A stretch of 12,607 nt of DNA, from contig JAUCNG010251076.1 of the NCBI GenBank assembly GCA_032353305.1, forward strand, positions 1-12,607, in the 5' to 3' direction. Below are positions 7,734 through 12,607 of this stretch, piece by piece. The DNA is from Cephalothrix spiralis (Eukaryota; Nemertea; Palaeonemertea; Archinemertea; Cephalotrichidae). The notes beneath the pieces were generated by a model. The model had not been told where the DNA came from. It was given only the letters and a program-made list of their open reading frames with translations, and did no database searches. Positions within the stretch are counted from its first letter, which is position 1. The number at the start of each line of letters is the position of its first letter. The position numbers and the translations under genes are program-made.

Positions 7734-8217
7734 TCAAAGGTCATGATACAAGGGGTTCAAGTAGCACTAATATAACTAATAATAATAATAATATATTTAT
7801 TCGCAAAAAATGCACGAAATATATATCGTACATAATGCACAGACATTTTTATAATTAACATCTTTACAGAAATACAGAATTTTAAAAAAATCATTGTGAA
7901 GTACATGTACATAATACCTTTCGCCAACGGAAGGATTTATAAATGCAGATATTTTCAAACTCATGTGGAGAGATCTTGAGAAATGACCATTATCTTGGTG
8001 GCATTTAAGGGAGAAGCTGGCTAGTCCAGCTGCTATCAAATTAACATCTGACTATCCCGAAAGATGTACTGGGTTGTTTACATTGGACCCTGTGGCTAAA
8101 TGGGGTATATAATATGCCTTATTTATAGAACATGGTAGGCGAATCATATAGATACAATATAAGTCTCGCTTGTACTATCGTTAAGCTACTTGAACCCCTT
8201 TGTATCATGTCTTTGGT
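7734..8217. mobile_element. Inverted-repeat-bounded element with an internal (AAT)n tract
   Basis: The left arm (7734-7765, including CATGATACAAGGGGTTCAAG) matches the complement of the right arm (8185-8217) over about 32 bp, with one extra base and a few mismatches. ACTA flanks both sides (7730-7733 and 8218-8221), a possible 4-bp target duplication. Just inside the left arm is an (AAT)n tract (about 7770-7795). On the minus strand this would read as the ATT-rich tail of a SINE- or LINE-like segment ending GCGAATAAATATATT. An 80-codon minus frame (7797-8039) inside resembles nothing I know. Confidence 0.55.
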
Positions 8218-8439
8218 ACTATATATGCAGCTAACTTTGCTAGGACGTATCCAACACTAAAACGGATCTGACAAAGTCGCACTGATCAATCTTCAAAACC
8301 TACTTTGATTGTAAGGTCCAATCAGAACCGGGATATGACTTTTCCAGAATCGAAAGCATCGGATTAATCTAAAAATAGGATGCCCCAAAGTGGGCCCGAC
8401 CCTTTTGAAAATACATTTTTACAATTAAGCTTTCCAAAA

Positions 8440-8537
8440 ATATAAGGGTTTTAGGTTTCTGGGATTTTCGCGGGGGGGGGGCAAAAACTGGGGTCTGAAG
8501 GTATATAACCCCATAAGTTTCATAAACTTGTGTAACT
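8440..8537 (+). repeat. Dispersed repeat, copy 1 (inverted partner at 12181-12279)
   Basis: Shared words in order with the reverse complement of 12181-12279 are GGGTTTAGG-like, GGGATTTT, a G-rich run, AAAACTGGGGTCTGAAGGT, AACCCCA and CATAAACTTGTGTA. Both copies are intronic in CCM2 and lie about 3.7 kb apart in opposite orientation. Neither has coding capacity. The family is not recognised. Confidence 0.75.
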
Positions 8538-8666
8538 TGAAAGAAAACTTCACTGGGTTCCAGAGCAAGACTTACGTATTGAATGAGTAGAGCGGGGACC
8601 GGAATGATTCTTTATAATCATTTTGCATTGAAGATAAGCTTAATCAGAAAGTTTAAGGTTACTCAC

Positions 8667-8733
8667 AAGGAATGTAAATGTGGATCGAACAGATCTGTAA
8701 TATTATGGGTTTTCGGCAGAGAATTTGAATAAT
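8667..8733 (-). CDS. CCM2: CCM2 homologue exon: acidic linker after the PTB domain (predicted by phase)
   Basis: The flanking exons require a bridging exon that takes two bases and leaves two. Here a good acceptor (TTTATTTCTAG) and a GTGAGT donor bound 67 nt whose required frame is fully open: Asp-Tyr-Ser-Asn-Ser, then LPKTHNITDLFDPHLHS, leaving TT to make Phe with the next exon. Vertebrate CCM2 has, as I recall, a 58-nt exon with the same phases at this point. It encodes weakly conserved linker, so residue similarity alone is not decisive. An in-frame inner acceptor ending at 8695 (ATATTACAG) would shorten it by 13 codons. It is followed by the long intron that holds the ankyrin-kinase gene. 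Confidence 0.75.
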
Positions 8734-8911
8734 CTAGAAATAAACAATATACATATTGTTATTTAAAATGATTAAAAACAATTCCACAACGTTCGACAGA
8801 AAGAATATTACTAGAGAAACACCGGCGAATAATAACGGAAAAAACATCGAAATTTTGCACACAAATATGTCGGGTTACCTTTGCGCATCTATACTTTTAT
8901 TATTATTATTG

Positions 8912-8990
8912 ACTGTTATACTGCGGTAATTCGAAACCCCAGTTCCGGAACGAGTGCAGTTTCAAAGTCGAATTATCGTAGTAAAACAGT
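8912..8990. repeat. Imperfect palindrome (foldback of about 79 bp)
   Basis: The left arm CTGTTATACTGCGGTAATTC (8913-8932) pairs with CGAATTATCGTAGTAAAACAG on the right (8969-8989), with four mismatches. Between them GAAAC and GTTTC pair again, and GTTCCGGAAC (8942-8951) is a perfect 10-bp palindrome. The structure looks like a very small MITE in the CCM2 intron. Confidence 0.6.
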
Positions 8991-9289
8991 AAACAGTGAT
9001 TTTATTATCCGACCATTTATATATCACATTTTAAACTTATAAAAATCTATTTTCATTAAAAGATTCTGAATGTCAACACGGCGGAAATTGCCCGCTAAAA
9101 GGTAAACAAGCATGAAAAAGACTGCAAAGTCGGGTACCGGTAATAAATTAAAGAAAAAGAGTAAGATTTTGTTTGTATCCGCATTGAATCAATCTGCTTA
9201 TTAAAAGAAGTCCCAGCCGTTAATTCTGCGCCGCTATTAAAAGTTTAGTTCATACAAAGACCACATACAATTAGGTATAAGGAATCTGG

Positions 9290-9648
9290 CGGCCATCTTG
9301 GGAGAAAACGATCGGAATTAGAATTGACGAAAAAAATGCATTTTTTCGAGAGAAATATTTCGACGATTAAGACATGGTACAGTGAAAACTGATGTACTAA
9401 ATTTTTTCTTATCCTCTACTGATATCTATCTTTAATTTATGTTGGAAATTACATCCTCCAGTGGCTCTATGCTCAAAAATAGTCTTTATCTACCAACAAC
9501 AGGAGGTTGCATTTTTCCAGCATAAATTTAAGATGGATAACTTATCAACAGAGAATAAGACACATTTTGGTACATAACTTTTCTTTGTACCACGTCTTGA
9601 TGTCTCTTGTCTCCATCAATTTCGAATTCCGAACAAGATGTCATTTTA
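9290..9648. mobile_element. Long-armed foldback element, about 350 bp
   Basis: About 140 bp on the left (9311-9459) pairs with the complement of 9502-9634. Matching blocks in order are CGGAATT, AAGACRTGGTACA, TTATYCTCTRYTGAT, AATTTATGYTGGAAA and CATCCTCC/CAACCTCC. The loop is about 42 bp. CATCTTG words at 9294-9300 and in the complement of 9636-9642 may mark the outer ends. There is no coding capacity; the short frames across it follow from the stem. Probably a non-autonomous DNA transposon. Confidence 0.7.
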
Positions 9649-10030
9649 AAATTTCCAAGATTTTATTTGACATAATGAGATTTATTTCGTTTTTTTTTAA
9701 TATTTTAACCTACTAGGCCTAAACTCAGTATTTATTTTCATTTTTTAGAGATTTTTTTATTGTAACTATGGCAGGTTTGTTTTTAGGGCCTTGTATGTCT
9801 TGTTTAATGATCTATAATGATCAATAATCCGATCCGCGAGGAGAGGATTCCGCGTTTCAGACTGTTATATTCCGCGGCGAGTCGTACAAACACATTTTAC
9901 GAGGCAGTAGGCGGAGAAAATATGTCGTTTTGGTAATCGAAATAATTTCTAAAAGTAGTGGATCAATTTCCACTATCAAATAGATTTGGCAGATACATGT
10001 ATCTTGCTTTGTAGATTTAGAAAGACTCAC

Positions 10031-10154
10031 CACTTCGATTTGAATAAGACCCATTTGGGGGATCAATCTGTCCGTCAAAAAATTTCATTGTAGCTTCTGT
10101 GTACACTAATTGGAAACATTGTCCAATAAGAGAACAAAATTCTTCAGCTGCCGT
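10031..10154 (-). CDS. CCM2: CCM2 homologue exon: C-terminal helix of the PTB domain
   Basis: A strong acceptor (ATATTTTTTCAG) precedes base 10154 and a GTGAGT donor follows base 10031. The 124-nt exon starts in phase 0 and leaves one base. It encodes TAAEEFCSLIGQCFQLVYTE followed by ATMKFFDGQIDPPNGSYSNR and Ser. Vertebrate CCM2 reads [20 protein letters not shown] then STIDFLDRAIFDG here, the C-terminal alpha helix of the phosphotyrosine-binding domain, which packs against the groove that binds NPxY/F motifs of KRIT1. This is the clearest identity in the window. The exon then runs into the linker. The shadow frame on the same strand (9857-10078) reads across its end. Confidence 0.94.
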
Positions 10155-10880
10155 CTGAAAAAATATCAATAGAAATAATTAAAGGATTTTTAGGATTAAA
10201 CTTTTACATATACATGTTGCAGCAAGTATAATAGTCAAGTACACACAAGGTGGTCAAGAAATTATCCCAGTTGTTACATGGAGGGGGCATGGAAGATATT
10301 TGCTATACATAGGCCGGGGGTGGTTGGGTATACGAAAAAGCCGAAATGCAAATTTTTCCACACACACTTTGCAAATTTTTTCCTCGACTGTTTTCCATTG
10401 TTTTTGTACTCCAAATCATATTTAAAGCATGAATATTGATTGAATTAAGACTTAAAACACAATAATGAACCAGATAAAAAGGTTTATGTACCATAAGGCA
10501 AAAATTTGGTGGATGTTCAAAAATTTTAGATAAAAAATATGCGGGCGCCAGGCTCACTGGAAACTTTTTGCAAAATTTGAGCAGAACAAATTGCCAAAAA
10601 TAGGGGCCAATTGGCTGGAAAACATTTGCAAAATGGGAAATAATTGCATAAAGGTGGAAGCCGGTACCTAGAGAAGTGAAAAAATTTTGCAAAGATCCAA
10701 ATTTAGGGGGTGTGTGGATGGATACCTTATCCAATTTTGGAATTTTTTTTCAGCCCATGTACATTAAGCAAAATTTTTCCATTACAATTTATAGATAGGA
10801 ATTTGTTATTCTACATGATGACATATCGGTTCCATGCCAAATAAAAATCAAAATGGGTACCTTTCTGGCGTCATTCTTTA
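10155..10880. other. CCM2 intron sequence with a repetitive 432-bp open frame
   Basis: Intron part with no exon-like splice pairs fitting CCM2. A minus-strand frame of 143 codons (10303-10734) is open, but its DNA holds repeated palindromic TTTGCAAA-type words (near 10340, 10369, 10567, 10624 and 10686). Its product is hydrophobic and Phe-rich and resembles no family I know. It is more likely degenerate repeat than a gene. Confidence 0.4.
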
Positions 10881-10988
10881 AGCCTGCCGCACACTGTGAT
10901 CATGTACGCACGAACGCATCAAAATTCCGCCGCACACTAGGAATTTTTGATGCGTACTTATGTACATGCGCCTAGTGTGCGGCAGGCT
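10881..10988. mobile_element. Palindromic MITE with TA flanks, 108 bp
   Basis: The ends are inverted AGCCTGCCGCACACT (10881-10895) and its complement (10974-10988), flanked on both sides by TA (10879-10880 and 10989-10990). The match continues inward through CATGTAC, ACGCATCAAAAATTCC-like sequence and a second CCGCACACTAGG copy near the centre (10930-10941), so almost the whole element folds back. TA target sites are usual for Tc1/mariner-type elements; the family itself is not recognised. Confidence 0.78.
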
Positions 10989-11185
10989 TACAAAAGCAAA
11001 ATATATGTACTATTTCCTATCGCAGTCAGGACTAGAGTCCAGTCATATTTTCTAAATAGAGCCATTAATCGGAACCTTTAGCAATGGAGATTAAAATGCC
11101 TAGCTGACAGAAGAAAGAAAATAATTTAATGTGGAAGCAGGTGGAAGTATACCAATGTCCTTTTAAACTAAGCATATATTCTTAC

Positions 11186-11241
11186 CCTACTATCACAGTA
11201 TAATACGGCAATATTGCATGTATCTTGAGAACTCGAATCGC
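11186..11241 (-). CDS. CCM2: CCM2 homologue exon: PTB domain core strand
   Basis: A pyrimidine-rich acceptor (CATTTTTTTTTCAG) precedes base 11241 and a GTAAGA donor follows base 11186. The 56-nt exon supplies two bases to finish a Gly codon and ends on a codon boundary, encoding DSSSQDTCNIAVLYCDSR. Vertebrate CCM2 has ACCLVILAAESKV at this place, the last beta strand before the PTB C-terminal helix, preceded by a longer low-complexity insertion that is absent here. The short length explains why no simple frame reveals it. Phase agrees with both neighbours, which carry the strongest family motifs. Confidence 0.87.
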
Positions 11242-11289
11242 CTGAAAAAAAAATGATTACCAGATCATTACCAGGATTTAGCACCAGTC

Positions 11290-11562
11290 AGTGGTGGATA
11301 TTCCAAGAATTTGTGGGAAGGGAGGGGGGTTGAAGACTTAAAGTGACAAAAAATTCGAATCTGCAGAGCTGCCAGACGAAGCGCTAGCGCCTTAACGACG
11401 TGGAGTCCAGGGGCCCACTCTCGGGGCCCCTGATGGGGTCCAGGGGGCAAAGCCAAGCGATTTTAACCCAACATTGTCCGTCCTACTAATTTTTTCCCAA
11501 CAATGCGTCTGAATTGACCAAGATTCTAACTTTGTGGGAGGGGGGGGGGGTTCAAGGACTAC
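11290..11562. repeat. G-rich repeat debris: direct repeat with G runs and a GC-rich hairpin
   Basis: CCAAGAATTTGTGGGAAGGG (from 11303) recurs as CCAAGATTCTAACTTTGTGG (from 11518). Each copy is followed by a long G run and TTGAAGACTTA or TTCAAGGACTA. Between them the GC-rich block at 11408-11432 pairs CAGGGGCCC with GGGGCCCCTG. This composition is unlike the AT-rich intron around it and looks like transposon remnants. The minus frames across it (11268-11456 and 11392-11748) have no recognisable product. Confidence 0.55.
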
Positions 11563-11655
11563 GAAAATTGAATAATCGATAATATCATTCAAAGATAAAG
11601 GTCGTTTGAAGTTTTGGGCGAGATCGTCATAAATAAAGTAGTGCTTATGTGTCTG

Positions 11656-11688
11656 TGTTATACTGTGATAGTCGATCACAGTATAACA
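11656..11688. repeat. Perfect 14-bp inverted repeat with a 5-nt loop
   Basis: TGTTATACTGTGAT (11656-11669) is followed by AGTCG and then the exact complement ATCACAGTATAACA (11675-11688). The plus-strand 15-mer TTATACTGTGATAGT (11658-11672) also occurs in the coding strand of CCM2 exon 11241-11186, about 460 bp away and on the opposite strand. Confidence 0.8.
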
Positions 11689-11848
11689 AAGAGACGGAGC
11701 GTCATCTTGTATAATAAGGCACCCTTCATGCTTTAAAATAGACAACATATTGCAATTATATTAATGCAGCAGCATATTTTTGAACATACGTAAGTTATAC
11801 ATGGGTAAATAGATTTTGCTTTTTTTACCCATATTTTGGCCAAAAGTT

Positions 11849-11898
11849 TGGGGTGCGGATTATACATTGAGGCGGACTATACACGGGACATGACGGCA
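11849..11898. repeat. Two imperfect short tandem units, probable repeat end
   Basis: GTGCGGATTATACATTGA is followed at once by GGCGGACTATACACGGGA. Similar GTGCGGATTATACAC-type strings are, as I recall, common at the ends of interspersed repeats in invertebrate genomes. Boundaries are not defined. Confidence 0.3.
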
Positions 11899-11955
11899 GG
11901 TAAATAAATGAAATACATTTTTTGTACATGTATTTTTAACTAATATTTGACTTAC

Positions 11956-12043
11956 CATATTTTAATCCTAAAATGTGACTCGAATCATCCTTTATATAGC
12001 TTATTGCAGCTATGTCGTGTATTGCAACTCTTAATAACTGATT
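11956..12043 (-). CDS. CCM2: CCM2 homologue exon: PTB domain, IHDIAA motif
   Basis: The acceptor (TAATCATTTTCAG) precedes base 12043 and a GTAAGT-like donor (GTAAGTCAA) follows base 11956. The 88-nt exon opens in phase 0 and leaves one base, encoding NQLLRVAIHDIAAISYIKDD followed by SSHILGLKY. Vertebrate CCM2 reads [20 protein letters not shown] then AAHLVVLKT, central strands of the PTB domain. It is the most upstream exon found. The preceding part of the PTB domain (vertebrate YNVKLAWRDGE) should be on another exon, and none was found between 12044 and the window end. The vertebrate exon here is longer as I recall, so an extra intron is implied. Confidence 0.92.
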
Positions 12044-12180
12044 CTGAAAATGATTACATGAATTTTTAACTATACCATAAGAAATAGAAAATATCTCTGG
12101 CAGACATTAATACATTAGTAAATACTATACCTTCAAAAAATAAAAGTGAAGACATAGATTAAATATACCCAGTGATTGCA

Positions 12181-12279
12181 ACTATATATACACAAGTTTA
12201 TGGAGCTTTTGGGGTTAAACCTTCAGACCCCAGTTTTCGCCCCCAGCGCTAAAATCCCGGAAGTGCGGGCCTAAACCCC
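12181..12279 (-). repeat. Dispersed repeat, copy 2 (inverted relative to 8440-8537)
   Basis: The reverse complement carries GGGTTTAGG, GGGATTTT, a G-rich run, AAAACTGGGGTCTGAAGGT, AACCCCA and CATAAACTTGTGTA in the same order as 8440-8537. It lies in the CCM2 intron upstream of exon 12043-11956. Confidence 0.75.
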
Positions 12280-12607
12280 ATTAACCCTTACCCATTCATT
12301 TTTTCAAGATGGCCGACAATATGGCCGACTAAAGTTTTTCGCTCCGCCATGTTCTGCTTTAAAATTGATAACAAAATGAATTCTATTATCATATCTTGAA
12401 ATAGAATAGAAGATATTTTAATGATCTACCAGTGTGTTTACTGTTGACACTTATTTAGCTGTTTACTGCTATTATACAACTCTGCATGCTTCTGACTATA
12501 GTCGTATAGATCTGACTTGGATAACTGTATACGTGGACTAAATTTAACTTCGTAAGTTGTTTCAAATCTATCTTATATCTACTAATGAATGATGATAGGT
12601 GTAAAAG
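12280..12607. other. Upstream intron end; no exon identified
   Basis: Nothing here fits the expected preceding CCM2 exon, which must end on a codon boundary. The word ATGGCCGAC is repeated at 12309-12317 and 12321-12329, the first within AAGATGGCCGAC, similar to YY1-type sites. Otherwise the sequence is plain AT-rich. Confidence 0.4.

Noticed and set aside
7574-7858. 94-codon plus-strand frame
   Set aside because: Runs through a G run, an inverted-repeat arm and the (AAT)n tract; low-complexity product, no support.
8573-8645. Exon-like segment ending at a GTAAGT donor near 8578
   Set aside because: With its only plausible acceptor, the length breaks the required phase between the neighbouring CCM2 exons.
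3249-8733. Ankyrin-kinase as an alternative 3' end of CCM2
   Set aside because: The acceptor before its ATG would continue the CCM2 frame out of register with the ankyrin frame, and the gene has its own ATG in strong context.
11268-11748. Overlapping minus frames of 62 and 118 codons
   Set aside because: They cross G-rich repeat debris and a hairpin; the products show no domain and one is mostly proline/repeat-driven.
12292-12353. Upstream CCM2 exon or alternative first exon with an open frame starting Asn-Met-Ala-Glu-Arg and a GTAAGG donor
   Set aside because: It would leave two bases, but exon 12043-11956 opens on a codon boundary. The residues do not match CCM2, and it abuts a dispersed repeat.

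Overview
This is a stretch of animal nuclear DNA: AT-rich, intron-rich and full of small non-autonomous repeats. No bacterial, viral or organellar genes were seen. Frequent TACATGTA-type words, the style of the MITEs and SINE, and a CCM2-like gene with a PTB domain point to a marine invertebrate, perhaps a bivalve or another lophotrochozoan. That placement is inference only.

Nearly the whole window is the interior of one gene on the minus strand, a homologue of CCM2 (malcavernin, the cerebral cavernous malformation 2 scaffold). None of its exons is long enough to stand out as an ORF. I recovered six by splice signals, reading phase and family motifs. In transcript order they are 12043-11956, 11241-11186, 10154-10031, 8733-8667, 1371-1230 and 67-1 (cut by the window edge). 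The first three encode the middle and end of the PTB domain. The last two enter the C-terminal harmonin-homology domain. All junction phases agree (1, 0, 1, 2, 0) and no stop is crossed. The first and last exons of the gene lie outside the window.

Inside the 7.3-kb intron between exons 8733-8667 and 1371-1230, on the same strand, sits a complete uninterrupted reading frame (3249-7277, 1342 aa). It encodes about 25 ankyrin repeats of exactly 33 residues, a helical linker and a C-terminal Ser/Thr protein kinase domain with its catalytic residues present. It is a nested, apparently single-exon gene. Spliced to the preceding CCM2 exon it would be out of frame, so it looks like a separate gene rather than an alternative CCM2 end.

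The introns hold at least six foldback or MITE-like elements (242-535, about 592-899, 1664-1766, 2390-2677, about 9290-9648, 10881-10988), a further inverted-repeat unit (7734-8217), a tRNA-derived SINE (about 1890-2102), an inverted pair of dispersed repeats (8440-8537 and 12181-12279), G-rich repeat debris near 11.3-11.6 kb, and several hairpins. The most notable points are the nested ankyrin-kinase gene, its near-identical repeats with a cysteine at one fixed position, and the recent triple-repeat duplication within it.
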